NCBI RefSeq assembly: GCF_000756665.1
Contig: NZ_ARXV01000015.1
Span: forward strand, 1-64,000
Origin: Alcanivorax nanhaiticus
GTDB lineage: Bacteria; Pseudomonadota; Gammaproteobacteria; Pseudomonadales; Alcanivoracaceae
Length of the DNA: 64,000 nucleotides
Direction of reading: 5' to 3'
Under the pieces are notes generated by a model. The model made no database searches, had not been told where the DNA came from, and saw nothing but the letters and a program-made list of their open reading frames with translations. Positions 19,015 to 29,321 of the stretch are shown here, one piece after another; the first letter of the stretch is position 1, and each line of letters opens with the position of its first letter. Made by a program: the position numbers and the translations under genes.

Positions 19015-19032
19015 GGAAGGGAGTAAGGAATA

Positions 19033-19857
19033 ATGGCGATTGTAAAGTGCAAGCCGACTTCTCCGGGCCGCCGCTTTGTAGTCAAGGTGGTCAACGAAGA
19101 TCTGCACAAAGGTGCTCCCTACGCGCCTCTGGTAGAAGCCAAGAGCAAGAACGGCGGTCGTAACAACAACGGTCGTATCACCACCCGTCATAAAGGTGGT
19201 GGTCACAAGCAGAAGTACCGTATTGTCGATTTTCGTCGTAACAAGGACGGTATCGTAGGCGTGATTGAGCGTCTGGAATACGATCCGAACCGTTCTGCGC
19301 ACATTGCCCTGGTCAAGTACCTGGATGGTGAGCGTCGTTACATTTTGGCTCCCAAGGGCCTGAAGGCAGAAGACCGTGTCCAGTCCGGCGAAGATGCGCC
19401 GATCAAGATTGGTAACGCGCTTCCGCTGCGTAATATTCCGCTGGGTTCCACAGTTCATAACGTGGAAATGAAGCCTGGCAAGGGTGGTCAGATCGCTCGT
19501 TCCGCCGGTACGTCCGCGCAGGTTCTGGCGAAAGATGGTCAGTATGTAACCCTTCGTCTTCGCTCTGGCGAGATGCGCAAGGTTCACACCGACTGCAAGG
19601 CAACCCTGGGTGAAGTATCCAACAGTGAGCACAGCTTGCGCTCACTGGGTAAAGCGGGCGCCACGCGCTGGCGGGGTGTACGTCCCACTGTTCGTGGTGT
19701 GGCGATGAACCCGGTAGACCATCCTCATGGTGGTGGTGAAGGGCGTACTTCTGGTGGTCGTCATCCGGTTACCCCCTGGGGTGTACCGACCAAGGGCCAC
19801 AAGACCCGTACAAACAAGCGCACCTCCAAGATGATTGTGCGCGACCGTCGTAAGTAA
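19033..19857 (+). CDS. rplB: 50S ribosomal protein L2
   Basis: Core large-subunit protein needed for subunit joining and peptidyl-transferase activity. The 274 residues contain [12 protein letters not shown] and the conserved C-terminal [14 protein letters not shown], whose His is highly conserved. Full length with no disruptions. The ATG at 19033 follows GGAAGGGAGTAAGGA. Confidence 0.98.
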   Translation: MAIVKCKPTSPGRRFVVKVVNEDLHKGAPYAPLVEAKSKNGGRNNNGRITTRHKGGGHKQKYRIVDFRRNKDGIVGVIERLEYDPNRSAHIALVKYLDGERRYILAPKGLKAEDRVQSGEDAPIKIGNALPLRNIPLGSTVHNVEMKPGKGGQIARSAGTSAQVLAKDGQYVTLRLRSGEMRKVHTDCKATLGEVSNSEHSLRSLGKAGATRWRGVRPTVRGVAMNPVDHPHGGGEGRTSGGRHPVTPWGVPTKGHKTRTNKRTSKMIVRDRRK

Positions 19858-19879
19858 GGGATAGAGAGAGGTTCAGGCT

Positions 19880-20155
19880 GTGCCACGTTCACTCAAGAAA
19901 GGTCCTTTTGTGGATCACCACCTGCTCAGCAAGGTGGAAGATGCGGTGGAAGCCGGCTCCCGTAAGCCGATTAAAACCTGGTCCCGTCGCTCCATGATTA
20001 TTCCGGAGATGGTGGGTCTGACTATTGCTGTTCACAATGGTAAACAGCATGTGCCGGTGATGGTTTCCGAGCACATGGTGGGCCACAAGCTGGGCGAATT
20101 CGCCCTGACCCGCAACTACCGCGGGCACATCGTGGACAAAAAGGCTAAGCGATAA
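19880..20155 (+). CDS. rpsS: 30S ribosomal protein S19
   Basis: Head protein contacting S13 and the A-site region. The 91 residues begin [16 protein letters not shown], as expected after initiator Met removal. The start codon is GTG, preceded by GAGAGAGGTTC. No alternative ATG would retain the conserved N terminus. Confidence 0.98.
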   Translation: MPRSLKKGPFVDHHLLSKVEDAVEAGSRKPIKTWSRRSMIIPEMVGLTIAVHNGKQHVPVMVSEHMVGHKLGEFALTRNYRGHIVDKKAKR

Positions 20156-20165
20156 GGTGACAGCC

Positions 20166-20510
20166 ATGGCTACTGAAGTTGCAGCCCGTCTGCGCGGTGC
20201 AAGAATTTCGGCTCAGAAAGCACGCCTCGTAGCGGACCAGGTCCGAGGCCTGGAAGTCGAGAAGGCGCTGAATCTTCTGGAATTCAGCCCGAAGAAGGCG
20301 GCAAAAATCGTTAAGAAAGTGCTGGAGTCCGCAATTGCAAACGCGGAAAACAACGACGGCGCTGACGTTGACGAGCTGAAGGTATCCACAATTTTTGTGG
20401 ACGAAGGCATGACCATGAAGCGTATCCGTCCGCGCGCCAAAGGCCGCGCAGACCGGATCCTCAAGCGTACTTGCCACATTACTGTGAAAGTCTCGGAAGG
20501 TCAGGAGTAA
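20166..20510 (+). CDS. rplV: 50S ribosomal protein L22
   Basis: Tunnel-wall protein; its beta hairpin near the C terminus ([18 protein letters not shown]) lines the constriction where macrolides act. The ATG at 20166 gives 114 residues beginning [15 protein letters not shown], matching the family. A GTG at 20157, nine bases upstream, is in frame but less likely. It starts 10 bases after rpsS. Confidence 0.97.
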   Translation: MATEVAARLRGARISAQKARLVADQVRGLEVEKALNLLEFSPKKAAKIVKKVLESAIANAENNDGADVDELKVSTIFVDEGMTMKRIRPRAKGRADRILKRTCHITVKVSEGQE

Positions 20511-20514
20511 CCAG

Positions 20515-21213
20515 ATGGGTCAGAAAGTTCATCCGGTCGGTATTCGCCTTGGCATCGTTAAAGAGCATAACTCGCTCTGGTATGCCGGACCGAAGTCTTA
20601 TTCAGACTGCCTGGTTACCGACCTGCAGGTTCGTGAGTTCCTGTTCAAGCGTCTGAAGAATGCATCGGTGAGCCGTATCAAGATCGAGCGTCCGTCCGAA
20701 AACGTACGTATTACGATCTCTACCGCTCGTCCGGGTATCGTGATTGGTAAGAAAGGCGAAGATGTCGAGCGCCTGCGCCGCGATGTGGCAGCCAAAATGG
20801 GCGTGCCGGTTCATATCAACATCGAGGAAGTGCGTAAGCCCGACCTGGATGCGCGTCTGGTAGGTGACAACGTCGCTGGTCAGCTCGAGCGTCGTGTGAT
20901 GTTCCGTCGTGCCATGAAGCGTGCCGTACAGAACGCCATGAAGTCTGGTGCTGAAGGTATCAAGATTCAGCTGTCCGGTCGTCTGGGTGGTGCCGAGATT
21001 GCGCGTACCGAGTGGTACCGCGAAGGCCGTGTGCCGCTGCACACCCTGCGTGCTGACATCGACTACGCGAGCGTACGTGCTGAGACCACTTACGGCACCA
21101 TCGGTATCAAGGTGTGGATCTTCCGTGGCGAAGTGCTTGGCGGCATGGAGCAGGTTCAGCAGGAAGAGCAGCAGAAGCAGTCCAAGGGCGCCAAGAAGCG
21201 CGGCCGCGGTTAA
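20515..21213 (+). CDS. rpsC: 30S ribosomal protein S3
   Basis: Head protein at the mRNA entry channel with a KH domain ([15 protein letters not shown], near residue 77). Length 232 residues, ending in a basic tail (KGAKKRGRG). It starts with [20 protein letters not shown], typical of the family, four bases after rplV. Confidence 0.98.
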   Translation: MGQKVHPVGIRLGIVKEHNSLWYAGPKSYSDCLVTDLQVREFLFKRLKNASVSRIKIERPSENVRITISTARPGIVIGKKGEDVERLRRDVAAKMGVPVHINIEEVRKPDLDARLVGDNVAGQLERRVMFRRAMKRAVQNAMKSGAEGIKIQLSGRLGGAEIARTEWYREGRVPLHTLRADIDYASVRAETTYGTIGIKVWIFRGEVLGGMEQVQQEEQQKQSKGAKKRGRG

Positions 21214-21226
21214 AGGGTAACGAACG

Positions 21227-21640
21227 ATGTTGCAGCCGAAGCGTACCAAATTCCGGAAAGTTCATAAGGGCCGCAACCGTGGCCTGGCAGAGCGGGGCAG
21301 CAAGGTGTCTTTCGGCACCATTGGCCTGCAGGCAACTGGTCGCGGTCGTATCACCGCACGCCAGATCGAAGCCGCCCGTCGTGCCATGACTCGTCACATC
21401 AAGCGTGGCGGGAAGATTTGGATCCGGGTATTCCCGGACAAGCCTATCACCCAGAAGCCGCTGGAAGTGCGGATGGGTAAAGGTAAAGGTTCTGTAGAGT
21501 ACTGGGTTGCCCAGATTCAGCCGGGCAAGATGCTCTACGAAATGGAAGGTGTTTCTGAAGACGTGGCGCGTGAAGCGTTCCGTCTGGCCGCTGCCAAGCT
21601 GCCGGTAAGCACCCGTGTCGTAACTCGGACGGTGATGTAA
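21227..21640 (+). CDS. rplP: 50S ribosomal protein L16
   Basis: Large-subunit protein near the A-site tRNA elbow. The 137 residues begin [19 protein letters not shown] and contain the [18 protein letters not shown] block and the [12 protein letters not shown] segment. Standard position after rpsC. Confidence 0.98.
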   Translation: MLQPKRTKFRKVHKGRNRGLAERGSKVSFGTIGLQATGRGRITARQIEAARRAMTRHIKRGGKIWIRVFPDKPITQKPLEVRMGKGKGSVEYWVAQIQPGKMLYEMEGVSEDVAREAFRLAAAKLPVSTRVVTRTVM

Positions 21641-21643
21641 GCC

Positions 21644-21835
21644 ATGAAAGCGAGCGAGCTGAGAGAGAAAAGTGTTGAAGAGCTGCAGCAGGAGCAAATC
21701 AACCTGCTTGAGCAACAGTTCAAGCTGCGTATGAAGTCTGCTTCCGGCCAGCTTTCTAAAACCCACGAGCTTGGGACGGTCCGCCGTAACATTGCGCGCG
21801 TTAAAACCATTCTGAGACAGAAGCAGGGTAACTAG
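21644..21835 (+). CDS. rpmC: 50S ribosomal protein L29
   Basis: Small two-helix protein near the tunnel exit. The 63 residues begin [17 protein letters not shown] and include [20 protein letters not shown], the family signature. The start lies three bases after the rplP stop. Confidence 0.98.
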   Translation: MKASELREKSVEELQQEQINLLEQQFKLRMKSASGQLSKTHELGTVRRNIARVKTILRQKQGN

Positions 21836-21837
21836 TC

Positions 21838-22101
21838 ATGGCAGAGGCAAAAATGCGCCGGACCGCTACCGGCAAAGTGATCTCTAACAAGGGTGATAAA
21901 AGCATCACCGTATTGGTAGAGCGCCGTGTTCAGCACCCGATCTACGGTAAGATCATCAAGCGCTCCACCAAGTTGATGGCGCACGATGAACAGAACCAGT
22001 GCCAAGAAGGCGACCTGGTAACCGTGGAAGAGTGCCGTCCGTTGTCCAAGCGTAAGACCTGGACACTGGTAAATGTTGTCGAACAGGCCAACAAGGCTTA
22101 A
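21838..22101 (+). CDS. rpsQ: 30S ribosomal protein S17
   Basis: OB-fold 16S rRNA-binding protein. The 87 residues show [19 protein letters not shown] and [19 protein letters not shown]. Last gene of the S10 operon proper. A 50-base gap with a small hairpin follows before rplN. Confidence 0.98.
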   Translation: MAEAKMRRTATGKVISNKGDKSITVLVERRVQHPIYGKIIKRSTKLMAHDEQNQCQEGDLVTVEECRPLSKRKTWTLVNVVEQANKA

Positions 22102-22117
22102 CGGACCGTTGCTGTGG

Positions 22118-22133
22118 CTGCCTGTAGAGGCAG
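22118..22133 (+). repeat. Hairpin between rpsQ and rplN
   Basis: Perfect 6-bp stem CTGCCT/AGGCAG with a GTAG loop at the S10/spc operon boundary. It lacks a T-tract and so is not a terminator. It may be a processing or regulatory site, which is inference only. Confidence 0.4.
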
Positions 22134-22151
22134 AGTTGGAGAGATTTAGCG

Positions 22152-22520
22152 ATGATTCAGACTGAAAGCATGCTCGAAGTCGCCGATAATAGCGGCGCCC
22201 GTCGAGTACAGTGCATCAAGGTACTGGGTGGTTCTCACCGCCGCTATGCAGGCATTGGTGACATCATCAAGGTCACAGTGAAGGAAGCAATTCCGCGCGG
22301 CCGTGTAAAGAAAGGTGATGTAATGACCGCCGTGGTGGTGCGTACCCGTAAAGGTGTGCGTCGCCCCGATGGTTCTTTGATTCGTTTCGACGAAAATGCC
22401 GCGGTGTTGTTGAACAACAACAAAGCACCGATCGGTACCCGGATCTTCGGCCCGGTAACGCGCGAGCTGCGCACCGAGCAGTTTATGAAGATCATCTCCC
22501 TGGCACCTGAAGTTCTGTAA
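22152..22520 (+). CDS. rplN: 50S ribosomal protein L14
   Basis: Subunit-interface protein that also binds the ribosome silencing factor. The 122 residues begin [20 protein letters not shown] and contain the [20 protein letters not shown] signature. First gene of the spc block. Confidence 0.98.
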   Translation: MIQTESMLEVADNSGARRVQCIKVLGGSHRRYAGIGDIIKVTVKEAIPRGRVKKGDVMTAVVVRTRKGVRRPDGSLIRFDENAAVLLNNNKAPIGTRIFGPVTRELRTEQFMKIISLAPEVL

Positions 22521-22535
22521 AGGCGGGTGAAGGTA

Positions 22536-22844
22536 ATGCTTAAGATCAAGCGTGATGACGAAGTCATCGTAATCGCGGGCAAGGACAAAGGTAAGCGTGG
22601 CACCGTTCAGCAGGTTCTGGACAGCGGTCGCGTAATCGTTGGCGGCGTTAACATGGTGAAAAAACATGTTAAGGCCAATCCTAATCGCGGTACTCAAGGC
22701 GGCATCGTAGAACAGGAAGCGGCTCTGCATGCTTCCAACGTTGCCATCTGGAACCCCAAGACTCAGAAAGCTGATCGCGTGGGCTTCCGTTTTGAAGACG
22801 GCAAAAAAGTGCGTTTCTTCAAATCCAACGGCGAAGCGCTGTAG
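22536..22844 (+). CDS. rplX: 50S ribosomal protein L24
   Basis: Assembly-initiator protein with a KOW motif ([14 protein letters not shown]). The ATG at 22536 gives 102 residues beginning [13 protein letters not shown]. An in-frame GTG at 22527 would add MKV and is less like the family. It follows rplN by 15 bases. Confidence 0.97.
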   Translation: MLKIKRDDEVIVIAGKDKGKRGTVQQVLDSGRVIVGGVNMVKKHVKANPNRGTQGGIVEQEAALHASNVAIWNPKTQKADRVGFRFEDGKKVRFFKSNGEAL

Positions 22845-22856
22845 GTTAGGTGACCC

Positions 22857-23396
22857 ATGAGTGATCTGAAAAAGATTTATCAAGACGAAATCGTAGCCAA
22901 GCTGAAAGAAGAGCTGGGCCTCGATAACATCATGGAAGTGCCGAAGATCACCAAGATCACCCTGAACATGGGTGTTGGTGAAGCTTCTGCCGACCGTAAG
23001 GCGATGGACGGTGCAGTTGCCGACATGACTGCCATTTCCGGTCAGAAGCCCCTGGTAACCAAGGCTCGCAAGTCTGTTGCCGGCTTCAAGATCCGTGAAG
23101 GTTGGCCGATCGGCTGCAAGGTAACCCTGCGCAACGATCGCATGTACGAATTCCTGGAGCGTCTGGTTTCTGTGGCGATCCCGCGTATTCGTGACTTCCG
23201 TGGTTTGAATGCGAAATCCTTCGATGGCCGTGGTAACTACTCCATGGGTCTTCGTGAGCAGATCGTGTTCCCGGAAATCGATTTTGACAAGGTCGACAAG
23301 CTGCGTGGTCTGGATATCACTATCACCACCACGGCCAAGACTGACGACCAGGCACGGGCGCTGCTGCGCGCCTTCAACTTCCCGCTGAAGGGCTAA
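22857..23396 (+). CDS. rplE: 50S ribosomal protein L5
   Basis: 5S rRNA-binding protein that contacts the P-site tRNA. The 179 residues contain [11 protein letters not shown], the [20 protein letters not shown] block and [11 protein letters not shown]. Complete and in the standard place. Confidence 0.98.
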   Translation: MSDLKKIYQDEIVAKLKEELGLDNIMEVPKITKITLNMGVGEASADRKAMDGAVADMTAISGQKPLVTKARKSVAGFKIREGWPIGCKVTLRNDRMYEFLERLVSVAIPRIRDFRGLNAKSFDGRGNYSMGLREQIVFPEIDFDKVDKLRGLDITITTTAKTDDQARALLRAFNFPLKG

Positions 23397-23407
23397 GAGG
23401 ATTTATC

Positions 23408-23713
23408 ATGGCTAAAGAATCCATGAAAAACCGGGAAGCAAAACGCGCCAAACTGGCTAAACGTTTTGCCGCCAAGCGTGCAGCGCTTAAGGCGATCATC
23501 CAGGATCCGAATGCAGAACCTGAAGCGAAGTGGGATGCCCAGCTTCAGCTGCAAAAATTGCCGCGCGATTCTTCCCCGGTACGTCAGCGTAACCGCTGTC
23601 GTCTGACCGGTCGTCCGCACGGTTACTACCGCAAGTTCGGCTTGAGCCGGATCATGCTGCGTGAAGCAGCTATGCGCGGTGATGTTCCCGGTCTGGTTAA
23701 AGCCAGCTGGTAA
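23408..23713 (+). CDS. rpsN: 30S ribosomal protein S14 (zinc-free type)
   Basis: The 101-residue long form, without the CxxC zinc ribbon of the short paralogue, as is usual for gammaproteobacteria. It contains [20 protein letters not shown]. The ribosome-binding site is AGAGGA ahead of the ATG. Confidence 0.98.
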   Translation: MAKESMKNREAKRAKLAKRFAAKRAALKAIIQDPNAEPEAKWDAQLQLQKLPRDSSPVRQRNRCRLTGRPHGYYRKFGLSRIMLREAAMRGDVPGLVKASW

Positions 23714-23744
23714 GCCAAGAGTTAGGTAGCGGAGCGATTGCGGC

Positions 23745-24137
23745 ATGAGCATGCAAGATACCCTGGCGGATATGTTTACCCGTATCCGTAACGCCCAAAT
23801 GGCAAAGAAAGTACAGGTTGAGATTCCTGCCTCCAAGGCTAAGGAAGCGATTGCCAAGGTACTTCTGTCAGAGGGTTACATTGCTGGTTACAAAGTCAGC
23901 GAAGATAAGAAACCGGTAATGACGGTTGATTTGAAGTATTTCGAAGGTAAGCCGGTGATCGAGAAGATCGCTCGCGTTAGCCGTCCTGGTTTGCGTGTTT
24001 ACAAGAACGCAAACGAGATCCCGAAAGTGAAGGGCGGTTTGGGCGTGATGATCGTATCCACCAACCAGGGCATTATTTCTGACCGCGCAGCACGCAAAGC
24101 CAATGTTGGTGGCGAGCTGATCTGCGAAGTGTCCTAA
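23745..24137 (+). CDS. rpsH: 30S ribosomal protein S8
   Basis: Primary 16S rRNA-binding protein; in E. coli it represses the spc operon. The 130 residues begin [18 protein letters not shown] and end with [21 protein letters not shown]. It starts at 23745; a second in-frame ATG two codons downstream is possible. Confidence 0.98.
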   Translation: MSMQDTLADMFTRIRNAQMAKKVQVEIPASKAKEAIAKVLLSEGYIAGYKVSEDKKPVMTVDLKYFEGKPVIEKIARVSRPGLRVYKNANEIPKVKGGLGVMIVSTNQGIISDRAARKANVGGELICEVS

Positions 24138-24168
24138 CAGAAGCGGCGTAGACGGGTTAGGTGCAGCA

Positions 24169-24702
24169 ATGTCTAGAGTAGCAAAAAGTCCGGTAAATCT
24201 GCCGAAGGGCGTCGAAATCAAGGTCGACGGCCAGAAAGTTGCCCTGAAAGGCAGCAAAGGCAGCCTGGAGCACGAAGTACACGAGCTGGTTGCAGTGTCT
24301 GTTGAAGACGGTGTGGTTTCTGTGAAGCCTCACGAAGAGTCTCAGAAGGCATGGGCCCTGGCCGGTACCACTCGCGCTCTGTTGAACAACATGGTAACCG
24401 GTGTTGCCGAAGGTTTTGAGCGCAAGCTTCAGCTCCTCGGTGTTGGTTACCGTGCACAGGCTCAGGGTAAGGTGCTTAACCTGACTCTCGGTTTCTCCCA
24501 CCCGGTGGCTTACGAGCTGCCTGAGGGGATCACTGCTGAAACCCCGAGCCAGACAGAGATCGTTATCAAGGGCATTGACAAGCAGCTGGTAGGTCAGGTT
24601 GCAGCCAATGTTCGGGCCTTCCGTCCGCCTGAGCCCTATAAGGGTAAAGGGGTGCGCTATGCTGATGAGCAAGTGCGCCGTAAGGAAGCCAAGAAGAAAT
24701 AA
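24169..24702 (+). CDS. rplF: 50S ribosomal protein L6
   Basis: Protein at the base of the L7/L12 stalk near the sarcin-ricin loop. The 177 residues begin [19 protein letters not shown] and contain the signature [20 protein letters not shown] near the C terminus. Confidence 0.98.
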   Translation: MSRVAKSPVNLPKGVEIKVDGQKVALKGSKGSLEHEVHELVAVSVEDGVVSVKPHEESQKAWALAGTTRALLNNMVTGVAEGFERKLQLLGVGYRAQAQGKVLNLTLGFSHPVAYELPEGITAETPSQTEIVIKGIDKQLVGQVAANVRAFRPPEPYKGKGVRYADEQVRRKEAKKK

Positions 24703-24719
24703 TCGTCGAGATTAATGCC

Positions 24720-25070
24720 ATGAAAGACAAAAAAGTTGCACGTCTGCGCAGGGCAAAACGTACTCGCCTGAAGATCCGTGAACTGGGCGAAGTTCGTCTC
24801 TGCGTAAATCGTACTCCGCGTCATATCTATGCGCAGGTAATCTCTGCGAACGGTGGCCAGGTATTGGCTTCCGCTAGCACTGTAGAGAAAGATCTGCGTG
24901 CTGAAGCTACCGGTAACACTGACGCAGCGGCCAAGGTTGGTCAGCTGATCGCTCAGCGTGCCAAAGAAGCGGGCGTAGAGCGCGTTGCCTTTGACCGTTC
25001 CGGTTTTAAATATCACGGTCGCGTAAAGGCGCTGGCTGACGCCGCGCGTGAAAACGGGCTTGAATTCTAA
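24720..25070 (+). CDS. rplR: 50S ribosomal protein L18
   Basis: 5S rRNA-binding protein. The 116 residues have a basic N terminus ([19 protein letters not shown]), then [20 protein letters not shown], and end with the Phe-terminal motif ARENGLEF. It follows rplF by 17 bases. Confidence 0.98.
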   Translation: MKDKKVARLRRAKRTRLKIRELGEVRLCVNRTPRHIYAQVISANGGQVLASASTVEKDLRAEATGNTDAAAKVGQLIAQRAKEAGVERVAFDRSGFKYHGRVKALADAARENGLEF

Positions 25071-25082
25071 GGGTGCTTGGTT

Positions 25083-25580
25083 ATGTCGAAAGTTGATCCC
25101 AACGAAGGTCTCCAGGAAAAGCTGGTTCAGGTAAACCGGGTTGCTAAAGTGGTTAAAGGCGGCCGTATCTTCGGTTTTACCGCGCTGACTGTAGTGGGTG
25201 ACGGCAAGGGCAAAGTAGGCTTTGGTCGTGGCAAGGCGCGTGAAGTGCCTGCCGCTATCCAGAAAGCCCTGGAAGCTGCTCGCCGCAACATGATTCAGGT
25301 GGAGCTGAACGGCACCACCATCCAGCACCCGATGAAGGCCCGTCACGGCGCCTCCAAGGTGTACATGCAGCCGGCCGATGAAGGTACCGGTGTGATTGCC
25401 GGCGGTGCCATGCGCGCCGTGCTGGAAGTCGCAGGTGTTCAGAACGTACTGGCCAAGTGCTATGGCTCCACCAACCCGGTAAACGTGGTTCGGGCTACTT
25501 TCAATGGCCTGAAATCCATGGCGTCTCCGGAGTCCGTGGCTGCCAAGCGTGGCAAGTCTGTCGAAGACATTCTGAACTAA
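25083..25580 (+). CDS. rpsE: 30S ribosomal protein S5
   Basis: Decoding-fidelity protein. The double-stranded RNA-binding domain begins [19 protein letters not shown], and the C-terminal domain contains [16 protein letters not shown] sequence ([13 protein letters not shown]). The ATG at 25083 gives 165 residues; an in-frame TTG at 25077 is an unlikely alternative. Confidence 0.97.
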   Translation: MSKVDPNEGLQEKLVQVNRVAKVVKGGRIFGFTALTVVGDGKGKVGFGRGKAREVPAAIQKALEAARRNMIQVELNGTTIQHPMKARHGASKVYMQPADEGTGVIAGGAMRAVLEVAGVQNVLAKCYGSTNPVNVVRATFNGLKSMASPESVAAKRGKSVEDILN

Positions 25581-25603
25581 GCGCAGATAACGGAATCGTT
25601 ACG

Positions 25604-25786
25604 ATGGCTGATAAGATCAAGGTTAAGCTGGTTAAGAGCACCAACGGCCGGCTGGAAAAGCATAAGGCCTGTGTGCGTGGTCTCGGTCTGCGCCGCATTG
25701 GTCACACCGTAGAAGTTGAAGATACCCCGTCTGTACGCGGCATGATCAACAAGGTCGCGTACATGGTACAGGTAGAGGGAGAATAA
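25604..25786 (+). CDS. rpmD: 50S ribosomal protein L30
   Basis: Sixty residues beginning [20 protein letters not shown] and containing [20 protein letters not shown], the L30 signature. The ATG at 25604 was chosen because the upstream in-frame sequence belongs to the rpsE region. Confidence 0.97.
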   Translation: MADKIKVKLVKSTNGRLEKHKACVRGLGLRRIGHTVEVEDTPSVRGMINKVAYMVQVEGE

Positions 25787-25789
25787 GTG

Positions 25790-26224
25790 ATGCGTCTGAA
25801 TGATCTGCATCCTGCTGAAGGTTCCCGCCCGGACGGCAAGCGTGTCGGTCGTGGTATCGGTTCTGGCCTGGGCAAGACCGGTGGCCGTGGCCACAAAGGT
25901 CAGAAGTCCCGTTCTGGCGGTACTGTGAAGCCTGGTTTCGAAGGTGGTCAAATGCCGCTGCAGCGTCGTGTGCCGAAATTCGGTTTCACGTCCAAGCTGG
26001 CCATGGGCACCGCTGAAGTTCGTCTGTCTGAACTGGCGAAAGTGGAAGGTGACGTGATCGACCTGGCTTCCCTGAAGGCTGCCAACGTTGTTCGTCGTGA
26101 CATGAAGCGCGCCAAGATTGTTCTTTCTGGCGAAATCAATCGCGCAGTTACCGTTCGTGGTGTGGCCATTACCAAAGGCGCCCGCGAAGCGGTTGAGAAG
26201 GCTGGCGGCAAAGTCGAAGAATAA
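25790..26224 (+). CDS. rplO: 50S ribosomal protein L15
   Basis: Late-assembly large-subunit protein. The 144 residues begin [20 protein letters not shown] and include the glycine-rich [20 protein letters not shown] segment. A GTG lies immediately before the ATG at 25790 in frame. The ribosome-binding site GAGGGAG lies at the rpmD stop. Confidence 0.97.
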   Translation: MRLNDLHPAEGSRPDGKRVGRGIGSGLGKTGGRGHKGQKSRSGGTVKPGFEGGQMPLQRRVPKFGFTSKLAMGTAEVRLSELAKVEGDVIDLASLKAANVVRRDMKRAKIVLSGEINRAVTVRGVAITKGAREAVEKAGGKVEE

Positions 26225-26235
26225 GGCAGCGCTTT

Positions 26236-27618
26236 ATGGCGAAGAATCGCGCTCAGACATTGAATGGTGGCGCGCCGAAAGTAGACAGCAACGCGATGCG
26301 TGAGCTGTGGCGGCGAATCGGTTTTCTGTTGGGCGCCCTGGTGGTGTTCCGGATCGGGGCTCATATCCCGGTCCCGGGCATGAACCCGGAAGCGTTGCAA
26401 CAGATGTTCAACAACAACCGGGACACCATTCTTGGCCTGTTCAACATGTTCTCTGGCGGATCGCTGGAGCGCATGAGCATTTTTGCTCTGGGCATCATGC
26501 CCTATATTACTGCCAGCATCGTGATTCAGCTGATGACGGCAGTAGTTCCGACTCTGGAGCAGCTTCGTAAAGAAGGTGAGCAGGGTCGACGCAAGATCAC
26601 TCAGTACACTCGTTATCTGACGGTGGCACTGGGTGCCATTCAGTCCTTCGGCGTCTGCGCCGGCCTGAAGAGCCAGGGGATTACCCTGCTGCCGGAAGTC
26701 GCAACCTCCATGCAGGTTGCCAGCTTCTACTTTGTGGCAGTCACCAGCCTTCTGACCGGTACGGTATTCCTGATGTGGCTGGGTGAGCAGATTACCGAGC
26801 GCGGAATTGGCAACGGTATTTCCATGCTGATCTTCGCCTCCATCGTGGCTGGCCTGCCCGGTGCCGTGGCCCAGACTTTCGAGTCTGCCAAGACCGGTGA
26901 CCTGAGCCTGATCATGATGCTGTTTGTGTTCCTGGTCGCCCTCGCCGTGATTTTCGGTGTGGTATTTGTGGAACGCGGACAACGCCGTATCACGGTAAAC
27001 TACGCGCGCCGTCAGCAAGGTCGTCGTGTGTATGCAGCGCAGCAGAGTCATCTGCCGCTGAAGGTGAACATGGCAGGGGTTATTCCCGCTATCTTTGCCA
27101 GCTCCATTCTGCTGTTTCCGGCTTCACTGACTCAGTGGTTCAGTGATTCCAACCCGGATTCCTGGTGGGGCCAGGCTCTGCGTAGCGTGAGTGATGCTCT
27201 GTTGCCGGGGACTCCGCTGTATGTGCTGCTGTTTACCCTGTCAATCGTGTTCTTCTGCTACTTTTATACAGCGCTGGTATTCAATCCGAAGGATGTCGCA
27301 GACAACCTGAAGAAATCCGGTGCCTATATTCCGGGTATCCGCCCGGGCGAGCAGTCCGCTCGCTATATCGACACCGTGATGGGCCGTCTGACCCTGATCG
27401 GCGCGGTGTACATGACGCTGGTGTGTCTGTTGCCACTAGGTCTGCAAGCAGTTGCCAATGTGCCCTTCTATTTGGGCGGCACCTCTCTGCTGATCGTTGT
27501 GGTAGTGGTCATGGACTTCTGGTCGCAAGTTAATTCGCACCTGACGTCCACCCAGTATGAGAAGTTGATGAAGAAAGCCAACCTGAAAGGGTATGGCGGC
27601 ACCGGACTGGTGCGTTAA
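26236..27618 (+). CDS. secY: Preprotein translocase subunit SecY
   Basis: Central channel of the Sec translocon, with ten membrane helices. The 460 residues include the HIPVPGMNP segment after helix 1, the plug region [20 protein letters not shown], the cytoplasmic loop [17 protein letters not shown] and [10 protein letters not shown]. Full length. It lies 11 bases after rplO, as in other gammaproteobacteria. Confidence 0.98.
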   Translation: MAKNRAQTLNGGAPKVDSNAMRELWRRIGFLLGALVVFRIGAHIPVPGMNPEALQQMFNNNRDTILGLFNMFSGGSLERMSIFALGIMPYITASIVIQLMTAVVPTLEQLRKEGEQGRRKITQYTRYLTVALGAIQSFGVCAGLKSQGITLLPEVATSMQVASFYFVAVTSLLTGTVFLMWLGEQITERGIGNGISMLIFASIVAGLPGAVAQTFESAKTGDLSLIMMLFVFLVALAVIFGVVFVERGQRRITVNYARRQQGRRVYAAQQSHLPLKVNMAGVIPAIFASSILLFPASLTQWFSDSNPDSWWGQALRSVSDALLPGTPLYVLLFTLSIVFFCYFYTALVFNPKDVADNLKKSGAYIPGIRPGEQSARYIDTVMGRLTLIGAVYMTLVCLLPLGLQAVANVPFYLGGTSLLIVVVVVMDFWSQVNSHLTSTQYEKLMKKANLKGYGGTGLVR

Positions 27619-27635
27619 CGAACGAGGCAAGTGCG

Positions 27636-27752
27636 ATGAAAGTTCAGGCTTCTGTGAAGAAGATCTGCCGTAACTGTAAAGTGATCCGTCGTAAGGGTCG
27701 CGTCATGGTGATCTGCAGCGCCGAACCCCGGCACAAGCAGCGCCAGGGTTAA
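27636..27752 (+). CDS. rpmJ: 50S ribosomal protein L36 (zinc-binding type)
   Basis: A 38-residue protein beginning [20 protein letters not shown]. It keeps all four zinc ligands (Cys11, Cys14, Cys27, His33), so it is the zinc-containing form. It starts 17 bases after the secY stop with CGAGG upstream. Confidence 0.96.
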   Translation: MKVQASVKKICRNCKVIRRKGRVMVICSAEPRHKQRQG

Positions 27753-27778
27753 GGTTCAGTCTTCTTTTAAGTGTTTGG

Positions 27779-27807
27779 TTGAAATTCAGTCGGCGTAGCG
27801 CTAGACT
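27779..27807 (+). promoter_or_regulatory. Probable promoter of the alpha operon
   Basis: A -35 box TTGAAA (27779-27784) and a -10 box TAGACT (27802-27807) with 17-base spacing, in the 115-base gap between rpmJ and rpsM. A leader of about 55 bases would precede rpsM. In E. coli S4 represses this operon at such a leader; no fold was tested here. Confidence 0.6.
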
Positions 27808-27867
27808 CTGCCGCCTTTCGGCGCCATAGAGCCTGGCGCACCCGTTTTGTGAATCGGAGATATTCGG

Positions 27868-28224
27868 ATGGCCCGTATTGCAGGCGTTAACATCCCGGAA
27901 AATAAGCACACGGTGATTTCTCTCACCTACATCTTCGGGATCGGTCGTACCCGTGCACAGCAGATCTGTGCCTCGGCCGGTATTGAGGAAACTGCCAAGG
28001 TTCGTGACCTGAGCGGTGAGCAACTTGACGTCATTCGTGGCGAGGTTGCCAAATTCTCTACCGAGGGTGACCTGCGCCGGGAAATCAACATGAACATCAA
28101 GCGTCTGATGGACCTCGGTTGCTACCGTGGTATTCGCCATCGTCGCGGCCTGCCGCTCCGCGGTCAGCGCACCAAAACCAATGCTCGGACCCGTAAAGGT
28201 CCGCGTAAACCGATTCGCAAGTAA
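27868..28224 (+). CDS. rpsM: 30S ribosomal protein S13
   Basis: Head protein forming intersubunit bridges. The 118 residues begin [20 protein letters not shown] and contain [20 protein letters not shown] with a basic tail ([10 protein letters not shown]). First gene of the alpha operon. Confidence 0.98.
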   Translation: MARIAGVNIPENKHTVISLTYIFGIGRTRAQQICASAGIEETAKVRDLSGEQLDVIRGEVAKFSTEGDLRREINMNIKRLMDLGCYRGIRHRRGLPLRGQRTKTNARTRKGPRKPIRK

Positions 28225-28259
28225 GCTGATACGTCAGCGGCTGGATTTGGATAGGCATT

Positions 28260-28658
28260 ATGGCTAAGTCAAAGAAAGATAGTGGCGCACGTCGCAAGAA
28301 GGTCACGCGCACCGTAGCGGACGGTATCGCTCACGTGCACGCTTCCTTCAACAACACCATCATCACCATTACTGATCGTCAGGGCAACGCACTGTCCTGG
28401 GCGACTTCCGGTGGCGCTGGTTTCCGTGGTTCCCGTAAGAGCACCCCGTTTGCTGCCCAGGTGGCTGCTGAAAACGCGGGCAACGCTGCCAAGGACTACG
28501 GTTTGAAGAATCTTGAAGTTCGAGTCAAGGGCCCGGGCCCTGGCCGAGAGTCCTCCATTCGTGCACTGAATGGCTGTGGCTACAAGATTACCCATATTGA
28601 GGACGTTACGCCGATTCCGCACAACGGTTGCCGTCCGCCTAAAAAGCGTCGCGTGTAA
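28260..28658 (+). CDS. rpsK: 30S ribosomal protein S11
   Basis: Platform protein near the Shine-Dalgarno cleft. The 132 residues contain [19 protein letters not shown], the [14 protein letters not shown] block and the C-terminal [18 protein letters not shown] signature. Confidence 0.98.
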   Translation: MAKSKKDSGARRKKVTRTVADGIAHVHASFNNTIITITDRQGNALSWATSGGAGFRGSRKSTPFAAQVAAENAGNAAKDYGLKNLEVRVKGPGPGRESSIRALNGCGYKITHIEDVTPIPHNGCRPPKKRRV

Positions 28659-28674
28659 CGGGAGTTAGAGCAAG

Positions 28675-29301
28675 ATGGCAAGATACATCGGTCCCAAGTG
28701 CAAGCTTTCCCGTCGTGAAGGCACTGATCTGTACCTGAAGAGTGGTATTCGTCCGCTCGAGTCCAAGTGTAAGGCTGAGCAGGCTCCTGGCCAGGCAGCC
28801 GGCGGTCGTCGTCCGGGTCGTCTGTCCGACTACGGCGTACAGCTGCGCGAGAAGCAGAAAGTTCGTCGTACCTACGGTGTACTGGAAAAGCAGTTCCGTA
28901 GCTACTACAAGAAGGCTGCCTCCTCTAAAGGTGCAACAGGCGAAGTCCTGCTGCAGCTTCTGGAAGGTCGTCTGGATAACGTGGTATACCGCATGGGCTT
29001 CGGCTCTACCCGCTCTGAAGCGCGTCAGCTGGTATCCCACCGTGCCATCCTGGTTAACGGTCAGTCTGTCAATGTGGCCTCTTACCAGGTGAAGCCGGGT
29101 GACGTGATCAACGTTCGCGAGAAGTCCAAGAACCAGCTGCGCGTGAAGAACGCCATGGAACTGGCTCAGCAGCGTGGTTTCGTTCCTTGGGTTGAGGTAG
29201 ACGAGAAGAAGCTGGAAGGGACCTTCAAGTCCAAGCCAGAGCGTATCGACCTGCCTGCCGAGATCAATGAAAACCTGATCGTCGAGCTGTACTCCAAGTA
29301 A
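28675..29301 (+). CDS. rpsD: 30S ribosomal protein S4
   Basis: 16S rRNA assembly initiator, and repressor of the alpha operon in E. coli. The 208 residues contain the S4 RNA-binding domain ([20 protein letters not shown] onward) and two N-terminal Cys residues (positions 9 and 32). Standard position before rpoA. Confidence 0.98.
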   Translation: MARYIGPKCKLSRREGTDLYLKSGIRPLESKCKAEQAPGQAAGGRRPGRLSDYGVQLREKQKVRRTYGVLEKQFRSYYKKAASSKGATGEVLLQLLEGRLDNVVYRMGFGSTRSEARQLVSHRAILVNGQSVNVASYQVKPGDVINVREKSKNQLRVKNAMELAQQRGFVPWVEVDEKKLEGTFKSKPERIDLPAEINENLIVELYSK

Positions 29302-29321
29302 GGACTGCCTGAGGGATCTCT

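Noticed and set aside
18394..19632. 412-codon minus-strand frame across rplD, rplW and rplB
   Set aside because: It spans three conserved ribosomal genes; its openness reflects their biased codon use.
25948..27051. 367-codon minus-strand frame opposite rplO and secY
   Set aside because: Antisense shadow of two well-conserved genes with no start signal.
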